Shown here: positions 55,401 to 64,000 of the stretch, one piece after another
Position numbering within the stretch: position 1 is the first letter of the stretch
Layout: every line of letters begins with the position of its first letter
Source of the DNA: Terasakiella brassicae
GTDB taxonomy: Bacteria; Pseudomonadota; Alphaproteobacteria; Rhodospirillales; Terasakiellaceae
Reading direction: 5' to 3'
DNA: 64,000 nt
Assembly: GCF_014641495.1 (NCBI RefSeq)
Contig: NZ_BMHV01000007.1
Span: forward strand, 62,001 to 126,000
Notes under the pieces: generated by a model
The model's input: only the letters and a program-made list of their open reading frames with translations
Databases searched by the model: none
What the model was told of the DNA's origin: nothing
Program-made: the position numbers and the translations under genes

Positions 55401-55766
55401 TTAATGAACGGAGCAACCTTCCGGCACTGTTTCGTCAAAAATCTTCGCTGTAAATTCATATGTGTCTTCATGGATGCGAATTCCAGAAATTTCTGGATAA
55501 TGTGATGCCATCCATAAGACATACTTGGCAATGAGAATGCCGTTTTCTTCCTTCATGGCATCGCGAATAAGCTGGGCGACAATGCCAAGACGGTTCTGGT
55601 GATCAAGGTAAAAGGTCGGGCCGAATTGTTCATCGGCAAATTGACGCAGTTGCAGGTCCATACTGGCGACATGGTCGCGTTGAAATTCATCCAGCACTTC
55701 TGATTCGAATTGAACGGGATAAGGGGCGCCATCGAGGGCAATCACAAAAGACAGGTCGGAATTCAT
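55401..55766 (-). CDS. Hypothetical protein
   Basis: A 121-aa soluble acidic protein with a strong AGGGAGG box upstream. Beta strand at the N terminus (LSFVIALDGAPYPVQF), then helices (FQRDHVASMDLQLRQFAD) and a late hydrophobic helix. No domain recognised. It is 49 bases upstream of the RcdA-like gene on the same strand and may be cotranscribed. Confidence 0.7.
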   Translation of the reverse strand: MNSDLSFVIALDGAPYPVQFESEVLDEFQRDHVASMDLQLRQFADEQFGPTFYLDHQNRLGIVAQLIRDAMKEENGILIAKYVLWMASHYPEISGIRIHEDTYEFTAKIFDETVPEGCSVH

Positions 55767-55942
55767 GGCGGGGGCCTCCCTTTAACTGATATTGCATCTA
55801 AGTTCTAAGGTAACGGTTCTTTTGAACTTATCAAATGTGCATAAGAGTTAGAGAAAACAGGCCTTTTTTATCGTTGGTATTAGAGGTTATTTTGAATATT
55901 GACCGAGGCAGTGTTAAATTTCTACTGACAGTTATTTGGCGG

Positions 55943-56563
55943 TTACTGTGTGGGGAGAACGGATTTTACAGCGTCAAAATGCTTTGATGTTAAATACGTG
56001 TCTGTTGAAATCGCGCTTAGTTCAACCTGATCATTTTTTAAGAAACGACTATAAAGATCCAGTGTCACGTTTTTGCGGATCCACCACTTGTAATGACATT
56101 TATTTTCGGCATAGGCCGTTTTCCCGCTGCATGTACTATCGACGGGGCGGCTGTAAAGTTTGGCGAAATCCTGTGCGATTTCGGATACACTCAGATGCGG
56201 ATATGTTTTTTGCGCTTGTAGTCGGAATGCCTTGTATTCATTGATATCTTTGACAAACCAGATGGTGTATTGAGCCCCGCGCATAACGTGCTTTCCGGTT
56301 AAAACACCCCGCCTGTTGGTACGCAACAGCAAATCCGGATATTTGGCTTTTAAGGCTTCCGGGGTTTGTCCAAGGTCTTCTGCATAGATGGGGGCATATT
56401 TGGAATTTTCCGGTATGTCGGCTTCATGCGGCTGTTCTTTTATCAGGATTGTATAGACGAACCCGCCAAGGACCAATGCAATAATAGCCAGAAAGAAAAA
56501 CATACGTACGATATGTTTCAACTGGTTTCCTGAGCGGTATTTTCTGCGTTGGGAACGGCGCAT
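55943..56563 (-). CDS. Membrane-anchored hypothetical protein
   Basis: A 206-aa protein with a basic N terminus (MRRSQRRKYRSGNQ), one hydrophobic helix (about 20-42) and a periplasmic-side domain with two cysteines (DSTCSGKTAYAENKCHYKWW). Type II topology, possibly disulfide-bonded. No family recognised. Confidence 0.7.
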   Translation of the reverse strand: MRRSQRRKYRSGNQLKHIVRMFFFLAIIALVLGGFVYTILIKEQPHEADIPENSKYAPIYAEDLGQTPEALKAKYPDLLLRTNRRGVLTGKHVMRGAQYTIWFVKDINEYKAFRLQAQKTYPHLSVSEIAQDFAKLYSRPVDSTCSGKTAYAENKCHYKWWIRKNVTLDLYSRFLKNDQVELSAISTDTYLTSKHFDAVKSVLPTQ

Positions 56564-56640
56564 TTGACTTATCTTTTCGTTTAAATTTCACCTTATAGTT
56601 AATAGTCTAAAGGAGTTAATACGAAAGGAGTATGATTGTG

Positions 56641-56679
56641 CGCACACTCTGTATCATTTTTAAGGATACAGAATGTGCG
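56641..56679. other. Hairpin downstream of the second RND operon
   Basis: TCTGTATC/GATACAGA and CGCACA/TGTGCG form a nearly perfect 15-bp stem with a 9-base loop, just past the RND permease stop (56688, minus). No T-tract follows on that strand, so it may stabilise the 3' end rather than terminate. Confidence 0.5.
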
Positions 56680-56687
56680 AGATGTCT

Positions 56688-59600
56688 TTAATGTGAAATG
56701 TTTGCTTGTTCGCGGGCTTGACGATGGTTTTCGCGCCAGTCCTGAAAGTTGGAACGCAACATCAAGGCGCAAGGTGTAACAACCAAGGTCAGAACGGTTG
56801 CAAAGCCAAGGCCAAACACGATTGCGGTTGCCAATTGCGACCACCATTGCGTTGAAGGTGCCCCTTGTGTGATGTCTCGATTAATAAAATCAATATTAAG
56901 CTGCATCACCATCGGCAACAGCCCCAGCATGGTGGTAACCGTTGTGAGCAGAACCGGGCGCATGCGTTGTGCCCCGGTCAGGACAATGGCGTCAAAAGTG
57001 CTGCCCATTTCGTGCTTGAGACGATCAAAGGTATCAATAAGTACGATATTGTTATTCACCACAATACCGGCCAAGGCAATGACACCGATCCCGCCCATAA
57101 CGATTCCAAACGGCTGACCTGTGACCAAAAGGCCGATAAAGACACCGATGGTGGACATGATAACAGCCGACAGGATTAAAAAGGCACTGTAAAAACTGTT
57201 GAACTGGGTCACAAGGATGATCGCCATGATAAACAAGGCGACACCGAAGGCGTTGCCCAAGAATTCCTGTGCTTTACGTTGTTCTTCGTCTTCGCCTTTA
57301 TAATCGATTTTAATGGCGGGATCGAAATTCTGCTCGGCAATCCATGCTTTGACCTCTTTCAATTTTGCATCGACGTTGACACCGGGAAGAACATCGGCCT
57401 TGACGGCCATGACACGGAAACCATCGACACGATTGACGTTTCCTGTGCGTTGTTCTGCGGTGCGGGTGACAAAGTTTGAAATCGGGACGGTGCCCAGTGA
57501 TGAATTGATCCGAATATCGTTCAGACGGTCAATTGTGCGGTCTTCTTTTGGGAAGCGCGCACGAATTTCGACCTCGTCATCGGTATCGTCAGGGCGATAT
57601 TCCCCTAATTTCAGACCTGCGGTTGTCATTTGGATGAAGTTGCCGACAAGTCCGATATCCGCGCCGAATTTTGCAGCTTGGGATCGATCGACTTTGAGTT
57701 CCCAATCAATACCGGGCAGGGGGCGTGAATCTTCATAGTTCATCATGCCGTCCATATTTTCCAAACCATTGCGAATACGGGCAATGGCATCGGGTAATAA
57801 ATCGGTTTTGCGCGATGAAAGCTGGATGTTTATCGGTTTACCGGTTGGCGGGCCTTCTTCCTGTTTACGGAAATCAATTTCGATCCCGGCAATGTCTTTG
57901 GTCCGTTCGGCAATTTCCGTCAAAATCTCGTTTGCCGGGCGGCGATCCTGCCAGTCTTTAAATTCAAGGGAAACAGACCCGATAATATCTTCGGCTTCTT
58001 CACTGTTTTGTTGTTTGCCGATGCGTGTATAAACGGTCTTGAATTCCGTCATGGGCAAAATGCGGGCTTCGACTTTTTCCAGAATGTCTTTTTGTTCCCA
58101 AACAGACAGGTTACCGCGTGCCCGTACGTTGACTTTGGCGTTTTCCGGTTCGACTTCGGGGAAAAACTCAACCCCTTTACCAAAGGCACCATACACGACC
58201 TGAACCAGTACAAGAACGGCAACGGCCCCCACAAGGACTTTGATCGGATGGCGTAATGAGGTTTGCAGGGTTTTAACGTAAGTTCCCGTAATCCCGTGGA
58301 GTTTGGTAAGGTCTACATCATGTTCGGGGGTAATCTCGCTCAGTTCCGGCACAGCTTGGGACGGTTTGCCGAACAAGGCCCCCAGTGTCGGCACGAAAAT
58401 CAATGCCATCAACAGGGAGGCTGCCAAGGTTGCAATCAAGGTAATGGGCAGGAATTTCATAAATTCCCCGACCACACCCGGCCAAAATAGAAGCGGTAAG
58501 AAGGCGGCCAATGTGGTTGCTGTTGATGCGGTAATCGGCCAGGCCATGCGTTGTGCCGCTAACCCGTATGCTTTGCGCCGATGATAACCTTCGATCATTT
58601 TGCGGTCCGCATATTCCGTGACCACAACCGCACCATCAACCAGCATGCCGACCGCCAGAATAAGGCTGAACAGAACAACGATGTTCATGGTCATATCCAA
58701 CCCACTGATGACCAAAATCCCGGCAAGGAACGAACCGGGGATCGCCATGCCGACAAGTCCGGCAGTGCGCAGGCCAAGGGCAGCAACCACAACGACCATC
58801 ACCAAGACAATGGCGCTGAGGACGTTATTTTGCAGGTCTGCCAACATGGTGCGGATTTGGTTGGATCGGTCTTGTGAATAAGACACATCAATGTTGTCGC
58901 GCAAGGCTTGTGGCCATCTGGCCTGTTCTGAGGCGACAATTTCGCGGACTTTTTCAATGGTCTCGATGATGTTTTCACCGGTCCGTTTGGAAATTTCCAA
59001 GGCAATGGCGGGCTTGCCATTCACACGGGCGAAACTGGTCGGATCTTTAAATGTGCGACGAATATCGGCAATGTCACCAAGTGTGACCACACTGTCCCCA
59101 TCAACCAATAAGGGCTGTGATTGAATATCATGAACGGTTTCATAAAGGCCGGGAACCTTAATGGAAAAACGCCCTAACCCGGTGTCCTGAGAACCCGCCG
59201 CAACCAATTGGTTTGAGGATGAAACCATATTCATAGCGGCTGATGGGGTCAGGCCGTACATTTCAACTTTTGCCGGGTCGATAATGATTTCGACCATTTC
59301 GTCACGATCCCCTGCAATTTCAGCTTCCAAAACACTGGGGATGGATTCAATTTCATCTTGCAGGTCACGGGCCAGTTTTACCAGTGATCGTTCCGGTACT
59401 TCACCGGCAATGGTGACGACCAGAACCGGGAAAAGGCTGAAGTTGACTTCATGTACGGTCGGTTCCTCGGTTTCATCGGGTAATTCGGGTTTTGCCAGAT
59501 CGACCTTGTCGCGCACGTCATCCAATGCCTTATCGGCATCAAAACCGGCTTCAAATTCCAAGGTGACATTGCCGCCGCCTTCATAACCGGTGGAGCGCAT

Positions 59601-59840
59601 TTCCTTTACGCCTTCGATCGTGCGCAATTCCTGTTCCAGTGGGCGCAAGATCAATCGTTCGGCATCTTCCGGGGAAATACCATCGTGCGTGGCGACAACA
59701 TAAATGATCGGAATATTGATGTCCGGGTCAGATTCTTTGGGAATATTGACATAGGCAATCGACCCGGTAATCAGAACAAGGGCCAGAATCATTAAAACTG
59801 TGCGCGAATGGCCCAGTGCGGCTTCGATCGCATTTTTCAT
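56688..59840 (-). CDS. RND efflux permease (second)
   Basis: A 1050-aa RND pump of the AcrB/MdtB type. TM4 acid pair in LAVGMLVDGAVVVTEYADRK region (VDGAVVV), large periplasmic domains, and a C-terminal half ending AREQANISH. It follows its adaptor gene by 3 bases. Its substrates are unknown; no tolC-like gene accompanies it. Confidence 0.95.
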   Translation of the reverse strand: MKNAIEAALGHSRTVLMILALVLITGSIAYVNIPKESDPDINIPIIYVVATHDGISPEDAERLILRPLEQELRTIEGVKEMRSTGYEGGGNVTLEFEAGFDADKALDDVRDKVDLAKPELPDETEEPTVHEVNFSLFPVLVVTIAGEVPERSLVKLARDLQDEIESIPSVLEAEIAGDRDEMVEIIIDPAKVEMYGLTPSAAMNMVSSSNQLVAAGSQDTGLGRFSIKVPGLYETVHDIQSQPLLVDGDSVVTLGDIADIRRTFKDPTSFARVNGKPAIALEISKRTGENIIETIEKVREIVASEQARWPQALRDNIDVSYSQDRSNQIRTMLADLQNNVLSAIVLVMVVVVAALGLRTAGLVGMAIPGSFLAGILVISGLDMTMNIVVLFSLILAVGMLVDGAVVVTEYADRKMIEGYHRRKAYGLAAQRMAWPITASTATTLAAFLPLLFWPGVVGEFMKFLPITLIATLAASLLMALIFVPTLGALFGKPSQAVPELSEITPEHDVDLTKLHGITGTYVKTLQTSLRHPIKVLVGAVAVLVLVQVVYGAFGKGVEFFPEVEPENAKVNVRARGNLSVWEQKDILEKVEARILPMTEFKTVYTRIGKQQNSEEAEDIIGSVSLEFKDWQDRRPANEILTEIAERTKDIAGIEIDFRKQEEGPPTGKPINIQLSSRKTDLLPDAIARIRNGLENMDGMMNYEDSRPLPGIDWELKVDRSQAAKFGADIGLVGNFIQMTTAGLKLGEYRPDDTDDEVEIRARFPKEDRTIDRLNDIRINSSLGTVPISNFVTRTAEQRTGNVNRVDGFRVMAVKADVLPGVNVDAKLKEVKAWIAEQNFDPAIKIDYKGEDEEQRKAQEFLGNAFGVALFIMAIILVTQFNSFYSAFLILSAVIMSTIGVFIGLLVTGQPFGIVMGGIGVIALAGIVVNNNIVLIDTFDRLKHEMGSTFDAIVLTGAQRMRPVLLTTVTTMLGLLPMVMQLNIDFINRDITQGAPSTQWWSQLATAIVFGLGFATVLTLVVTPCALMLRSNFQDWRENHRQAREQANISH

Positions 59841-59843
59841 GTC

Positions 59844-60986
59844 TTATTGTTCCTGTGCCTTGGCGATTGCAGGTGCGGACGGTTGTTTGTCCGTATTTGC
59901 CTTTTGTTCGTCACCGTCTTCAGTTGTGATAACTTCTTGTCCGACACTGACATATTCCTGACCGCGTGTGATGATACGTGCGGTTTGGGGCAGGCCGGTA
60001 ATCCAGACGCCTTCGGGGGTGTCTTCCAATAATTTTATGGGATGAAAAACAACCTTGTTGGCATCGTCGACCGTTTTAATGCCGATGACCCCTTCGTCTG
60101 ACAGGGTTAAAATCGCCGGGCTAACCTGATAGGCATGTTGGCGTCCAATGCTTAATTGCAATTTGGCTGTAATACCGACATTGATCAGTTCTTGCGCATC
60201 GTTTGGGGCTTCCATTTCCACGCGGTAGGTGCGTGTGGAATTGTCACTGGTTGCAGCAATAAATCGCACGATGCCTTCCAGTATGCGACCATCATTTAAG
60301 ACAGCGCGTGCGGCTTGGCCGTCTTTGATTTTTGAAATGGAATATTCCGGGATGGCTGCGCTGACAACAATTGGGGAAAGATCGACAATTTTTGCAATTG
60401 GGTCCCCGCTATCCACAAAATCACCGACTTCGATGCTGGTATTTTCAAGGTATCCGTCAAACGGGGCTTTGATTTCAGTATGTTCAATATCAAGGCGAAT
60501 GTTTTCTAGGTCGGCACGCGCGCTGTTTAGCAGCGACTTGGACTCAGCCAGTTTTGTTTGTGAACGAAAGCTTTTCTGGGATAGCTTTTTAGAGGCATCA
60601 TATTCCAGTTCCCGAAAACGAACGGCAGCACGCGCGCCTTCAAGCTGATATTTGCGATCATCCATCGTGATCCGGGCAATGATATCGCCTTTTTTGACAA
60701 GTGTGCCTTTTTCGATCAGAAGCTCGGAAATACGGCCCTTTGTCTGGGCTTTCAATTCGACTTCGCGGTTTGCTTCGGTCTGTCCATAAAGCGAGAGGAT
60801 ATCCGCGTGATCATGGGCTTCCTGTGTTGAAACCAGAACGTTGACCTTGTTTTTTGTATGTGTATCAACAACACTTTTGGCAACGACTTGTTCTTTTTCG
60901 GTGAATAGGCCGGATAATAGCCAGATAGAAACCACAGCGGCAATGCCAATGGCAATCATCACGGATTTGTTCAACAGAAATTTCAT
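59844..60986 (-). CDS. Efflux RND periplasmic adaptor subunit (second)
   Basis: A 380-aa membrane-fusion protein; ATG at 60986 preferred over a TTG at 60998. It has an N-terminal membrane anchor (VMIAIGIAAVVSIWLLSG), lipoyl half-motifs (KGRISELLIEKGTLVKKGDIIARI and APFDGYLEN) and helical hairpin. The C-terminal tail is hydrophilic and glutamine-rich. First gene of the two-gene efflux operon. Confidence 0.9.
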   Translation of the reverse strand: MKFLLNKSVMIAIGIAAVVSIWLLSGLFTEKEQVVAKSVVDTHTKNKVNVLVSTQEAHDHADILSLYGQTEANREVELKAQTKGRISELLIEKGTLVKKGDIIARITMDDRKYQLEGARAAVRFRELEYDASKKLSQKSFRSQTKLAESKSLLNSARADLENIRLDIEHTEIKAPFDGYLENTSIEVGDFVDSGDPIAKIVDLSPIVVSAAIPEYSISKIKDGQAARAVLNDGRILEGIVRFIAATSDNSTRTYRVEMEAPNDAQELINVGITAKLQLSIGRQHAYQVSPAILTLSDEGVIGIKTVDDANKVVFHPIKLLEDTPEGVWITGLPQTARIITRGQEYVSVGQEVITTEDGDEQKANTDKQPSAPAIAKAQEQ

Positions 60987-61116
60987 TGTCGTGCCCAAGA
61001 AATACTCAGCGATAAATTGTAAAATTATAATCGTTTTAAATTAAAGAAAACTTTTGTCTAGTATCGAGTACGCTTATTTCCACAATGTTTCTGTGAACTC
61101 TCTCACATAATACCAA

Positions 61117-62310
61117 TTATTTAAGGGTAAATAGGTTTACAGGACATCCGACACCGCGCAAAGGGCGGGGGCCGATGGCGCGCCATTGATCGGGTTGATG
61201 GCTGGCAAAGGATTGAGAGGCCAGCACAGTTTCACCGATTTCCTTGGTCATGTTTTCAATGCGCGCGACTTCGTTTGCTGCAGGCCCGGTTACAGAAAAA
61301 TCAAGCCGTTCGGGAATGCCGATATTGCCAAACATCACTTCCCCTATATGTAAACCCAGCCCAAAGGAAAGCTGTTGGTCGGGTGCACGTTGTGCGTTAA
61401 CATAATCCAGTCGAGCAAGGGAATCTTTGGCGGCGGCTGTCGCCTTGGCACAGGCTTCTTTTACATCCTCATTATGAATGGGGAAAATTGCCAGCACAGC
61501 ATCGCCAACAAACCGGAGCACTTCGCCGCCATGATCACTTACAGCCCCAGCAGTGCAGGCAAAATAGCTGTTTAACGTGGCGAGCAGGTCCGGGCCGGAT
61601 AATTGATCACCCAAAACAGTTGAATTGCGCAGGTCGCTATACCAGATCACGGCATTGATATTATTGCCATCGCCCAGTTTAATCGACCCGCTGAGAACCT
61701 GATGGGCGGCATTTTCACCCAAATAGGCACTGAGGGTGTTTAACGTAATGCGTTCGCGCAAGGCAATTTTTAGCGCGAGGGCAATATAATCGCCGACATC
61801 GCGCAGAATATCCATTTCTTCGTTGCTAAATCCGTTTGGTGCATCGCTGAGAAAGGACAAGATCATACCATCCAGATCGAAGGCGAATTGTGAAGGTTCG
61901 GAAAAACGGATCAGCCGTAAAAAATAATGTGTGCCGCCGGCTTCTTTGAATTCATCAAAGACAGGGAAAACAGGATGGGCGGTTTCATCGTTTATAAAAA
62001 CGTGAAATTCAGGGATTTGATTGTGAACGGCATAATACCCCGGACTGCGGAGCCATTCTTCACTTTCCCCGTCTTGATGCATATAGCGGGTGATGTCGTC
62101 AAATTTCCGGCCTTTCCACCAGCGCAGCGATAAGGCACCGATCGTGGGGTGCAAGGTTCCCCATGACATATTGATGCGCAAGACAGGGAGGCCAGCCTCA
62201 AGCAAGCGTTCGCAACTGGCGCGAAAGACTTCCGGGGTAACGGGGCTGAGAAGTGCCCGTTCTATGATGTAGGCCTTGAGACCGTCTATGGCTGTTCTGT
62301 CTATTGTCAT
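61117..62310 (-). CDS. Class III adenylate/guanylate cyclase with N-terminal sensor region
   Basis: From the ATG at 62310 the product is 397 aa; the frame to 62460 overlaps the GNAT gene and is doubtful. An N-terminal GAF-like region (about 20-210) precedes a class III nucleotidyl cyclase domain (about 220-390) with metal-binding aspartates in WYSDLRNST and VGDAVLAIF. It should make cAMP (or cGMP), which could act through Crp-type regulators such as those at the window start. Ligand of the sensor is unknown. Confidence 0.87.
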   Translation of the reverse strand: MTIDRTAIDGLKAYIIERALLSPVTPEVFRASCERLLEAGLPVLRINMSWGTLHPTIGALSLRWWKGRKFDDITRYMHQDGESEEWLRSPGYYAVHNQIPEFHVFINDETAHPVFPVFDEFKEAGGTHYFLRLIRFSEPSQFAFDLDGMILSFLSDAPNGFSNEEMDILRDVGDYIALALKIALRERITLNTLSAYLGENAAHQVLSGSIKLGDGNNINAVIWYSDLRNSTVLGDQLSGPDLLATLNSYFACTAGAVSDHGGEVLRFVGDAVLAIFPIHNEDVKEACAKATAAAKDSLARLDYVNAQRAPDQQLSFGLGLHIGEVMFGNIGIPERLDFSVTGPAANEVARIENMTKEIGETVLASQSFASHQPDQWRAIGPRPLRGVGCPVNLFTLK

Positions 62311-62439
62311 AAAAGGAAAAATACGCCTTCGCAAAAGTTTTTGCGAGGTTTTTTTAACGCAGTCTTTACAAAGTGGTACCGAAATGCGTATTTTATTCAC
62401 CATATATAAATTTATAGCTGGCAAAGGCGTAGGCGGAAC

Positions 62440-62916
62440 ATGGTTAGACAAGAGTTCCATAAAAAAATGAACGTCGATGGCGTGACCTTTATTATTCGGG
62501 ATGCGGATGAGAAGGATTTACCCGCCGTGACGGATTTGCATGCCTATAATACGGGCCAGCATAAACCTGATTATTGGGAAGAGACCTATCATCGCTATGG
62601 CGATTCCAATGAGGGTTTTTTCTATGTCTGTGAAATCGACGGTGTTTTTGCGGGCTTTATCATCGGTGAAGTGCGCGCGTGGGAATTTGGGTCCGAACCC
62701 TGTGGCTGGGTTTATACCATCGGGGTGAACCCGGAAATGCGCCTGAAACAGGTGGGAACGCGATTGTTTGAAACGGTTTGTGAACAGTTTCGCAAGGCGG
62801 GTGTCGGACAGGCCCGCACAATGTTGCACCGTAAGGATAACCTGAACCTCAGCTTCTTTAGAAGTCAGGGCATGATGGGTGGTCCTTACATCGAATTGGA
62901 AATGCCGCTGGACTGA
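62440..62916 (+). CDS. GNAT-family N-acetyltransferase
   Basis: A 158-aa acetyltransferase with the acyl-CoA-binding segment NPEMRLKQVGTRLFETV (R/QxxGxG/A-type) and a late FFRSQGMMGG. A start at 62467 (MNVDGVTF) is also possible. Substrate unknown. It diverges from the cyclase gene and lies 12 bases before the Rrf2 gene, so they may form an operon. Confidence 0.88.
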   Translation: MVRQEFHKKMNVDGVTFIIRDADEKDLPAVTDLHAYNTGQHKPDYWEETYHRYGDSNEGFFYVCEIDGVFAGFIIGEVRAWEFGSEPCGWVYTIGVNPEMRLKQVGTRLFETVCEQFRKAGVGQARTMLHRKDNLNLSFFRSQGMMGGPYIELEMPLD

Positions 62917-62928
62917 AGGTAAGCAGAA

Positions 62929-63366
62929 ATGAAACTCCAAAAAGCGACTTATTGCGCGTTATATGCGGTTCTGGAATTGGCGCGTGATCCTGATGTCCAG
63001 CTTTCGGCCACGGATATTGCGGATAAATATAATATTTCCGCAAATCACTTGGCCAAAGTTTTACGTGATCTTGGTCGCGCTGGTTTGGTGGAATCTGTAC
63101 GTGGTGCCGGGGGCGGGTACCGTTTTGCAGGGAACTTGAAACGCACAACCTTGTTTGACGTTATTCACCTGTTCGAAGACGTCAGCGAGAACGAACGCGC
63201 CCGTGATTCACAAGCCGATACGGATATCGGCAATGCGCTTAATCTGGTGTTGCGCGAAATTGATGAAATTGCCATTGCGACATTGGGGTCTATTACAATC
63301 GGCACCCTGTTAAAAACCATGCGTTGGCGCACGGAACGTGTGGAACGCGATCAGGAAAACGCCTAA
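62929..63366 (+). CDS. Rrf2-family transcriptional regulator without cluster cysteines
   Basis: A 145-aa winged-helix protein with the Rrf2 opening KATYCALYAVLELA and helix ISANHLAKVLRDLGRAGLVESVRGAGGGY. The three cysteines that bind Fe-S in IscR, NsrR and RirA are absent: only one cysteine (residue 9) is present. It therefore cannot bind a cluster in the usual way and its signal is unknown. Confidence 0.9.
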   Translation: MKLQKATYCALYAVLELARDPDVQLSATDIADKYNISANHLAKVLRDLGRAGLVESVRGAGGGYRFAGNLKRTTLFDVIHLFEDVSENERARDSQADTDIGNALNLVLREIDEIAIATLGSITIGTLLKTMRWRTERVERDQENA

Positions 63367-63408
63367 ACCCTACATTCAGGTATTTTATTTTAAAGACAGG
63401 ATCAGGCC

Positions 63409-63924
63409 ATGACAGCACGTGACAAGCTTTCGTTTGCGGATTTTAAAGAACAACTCAAATCCGTAAAGCTCCTCAGTCTGGATGTGGACGGTATTTTAAC
63501 CGATGGCGGGCTTTATTATACGGAAACCGGTGACGAGTTACGCAAGTTCAATGTCAAAGACGGCATGGGCATGAAAAAAGCGCGTGAGGCTGGCGTTGAA
63601 CTTTGCATCATCAGTGCCAGTACGACAAATGCCATTCAGGAACGCGGGAAGCGCCTTGGGCTAAGCCATGTTTATACCGGGGCAAAAAACAAAATCGAAA
63701 TTTTGCAAAAGATATGTGACGAGCTGTCTATCAGTTTGGATAATGTGGCGCATATGGGGGATGATTTGAACGATATTCCGATTATGGAAAAAATCGGCAC
63801 CCCGATTACGGTCGCAGATGCGATTGAGGCCGTTAAAGAAAAGACCCTTTATATTACGCAGAAAAAAGGCGGGCAGGGCGCTGTGCGTGAAATTTGCGAT
63901 CTTTTAATTGAAGTGAATACCTAA
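63409..63924 (+). CDS. KdsC-like HAD phosphatase
   Basis: A 171-aa HAD-superfamily phosphatase with the catalytic DVDGILTDGG motif (D25, D27) and GDDLNDIPIM near the C terminus. The family includes KDO-8-phosphate phosphatase KdsC, which removes phosphate in KDO synthesis for lipopolysaccharide. In many alphaproteobacteria it is followed by lptC-lptA-lptB, which would lie beyond this window. Terminator follows. Confidence 0.88.
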   Translation: MTARDKLSFADFKEQLKSVKLLSLDVDGILTDGGLYYTETGDELRKFNVKDGMGMKKAREAGVELCIISASTTNAIQERGKRLGLSHVYTGAKNKIEILQKICDELSISLDNVAHMGDDLNDIPIMEKIGTPITVADAIEAVKEKTLYITQKKGGQGAVREICDLLIEVNT

Positions 63925-63948
63925 CAAACGATTCAGAGTGATGAATTG

Positions 63949-63979
63949 AAACCGCATTCTGAAGGGAATGCGGTTTTTT
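63949..63979 (+). terminator. Intrinsic terminator after the KdsC-like gene
   Basis: AAACCGCATTC and GAATGCGGTTT form an 11-bp stem with a 6-base loop, followed by a run of six T on the plus strand. Confidence 0.9.
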
Positions 63980-64000
63980 ATCTTTTTATATTGGCCTGTT

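Noticed and set aside
55767-55942. 176-base gap searched for tRNA or sRNA
   Set aside because: No cloverleaf, no terminator and no promoter pair that I could support; it appears to hold only the promoter region of the minus-strand gene at 55401.
56632-56691. Tiny ORF after AAAGGAG near the end of the second RND gene
   Set aside because: Nineteen residues, ribosome box only one base from the ATG, and the sequence is better explained as the 56641-56679 hairpin.

Overview
The window looks like ordinary chromosome from an alphaproteobacterium, most likely Rhodospirillales-like (inference). The evidence is the gene set: an RcdA/DUF1465 protein, an EipB/DUF1849 envelope protein, DinB with an N-terminal zinc motif, xseB-ispA-dxs-tlyA, an RT0821-type glycine-zipper lipoprotein, class I PhaC and a KdsC-type phosphatase. 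Coding density is high and no stretch over 300 bases lacks a gene. I found no rRNA, tRNA, CRISPR array, transposase or prophage.

Layout. 1-937: two tandem Crp/Fnr regulators, the first cut by the window edge. 939-6385 (minus): rsmA, pdxA, surA, lptG, lptF, the usual envelope/cofactor block but without lptD. 6469-8941: dCMP deaminase, then a 530-aa protein of unknown function flanked by palindromic repeats. 8965-21565: an orphan periplasmic binding protein, acyl-CoA dehydrogenase, HIT protein, divergent J-domain protein, hemN, a second orphan binding protein, two cyclophilins, a 58-aa membrane protein, a diguanylate cyclase, eipB, a metallo-hydrolase and an unknown. 21755-30694: ROK sugar kinase, dinB, a methyltransferase, a BigR/SqrR-like ArsR regulator divergent from a TusA-like protein, an HDAC-family deacetylase, and the isoprenoid operon xseB-ispA-dxs-tlyA. 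30701-38308: LysR/LysE pair, a coiled-coil unknown, a nucleoside-recognition (gate) membrane protein behind an unusual RNA leader, an AhpD-like protein, NnrS, aroC, fabI. 38477-45210: YihY, a third orphan binding protein, YaiI, a PDZ-like lipoprotein, CbpA-like co-chaperone, pdxH, a cation diffusion facilitator. 45222-49960: a second BigR/SqrR-like regulator with DUF2892, divergent from an RND efflux pair. 49957-64000: GGDEF-EAL protein, phaC, M20 amidohydrolase, RcdA-like protein, two unknowns, a second RND pair, a class III cyclase, GNAT, a cysteine-poor Rrf2 regulator and a KdsC-like phosphatase.

Themes. Envelope building (LptF/G, SurA, EipB, KdsC), redox and sulfur/nitric-oxide response (two persulfide-sensor-like ArsR proteins, TusA, NnrS, AhpD-like, Crp/Fnr) and nucleotide second messengers (GGDEF, GGDEF-EAL, class III cyclase) dominate. 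The most unusual items are the repeat-flanked mosaic gene at 7213-8805, a promoter plus C-rich hairpin terminator at 34300-34457 that could encode a small RNA or attenuator, the two ArsR regulators with matching cysteine spacing, and the missing lptD.
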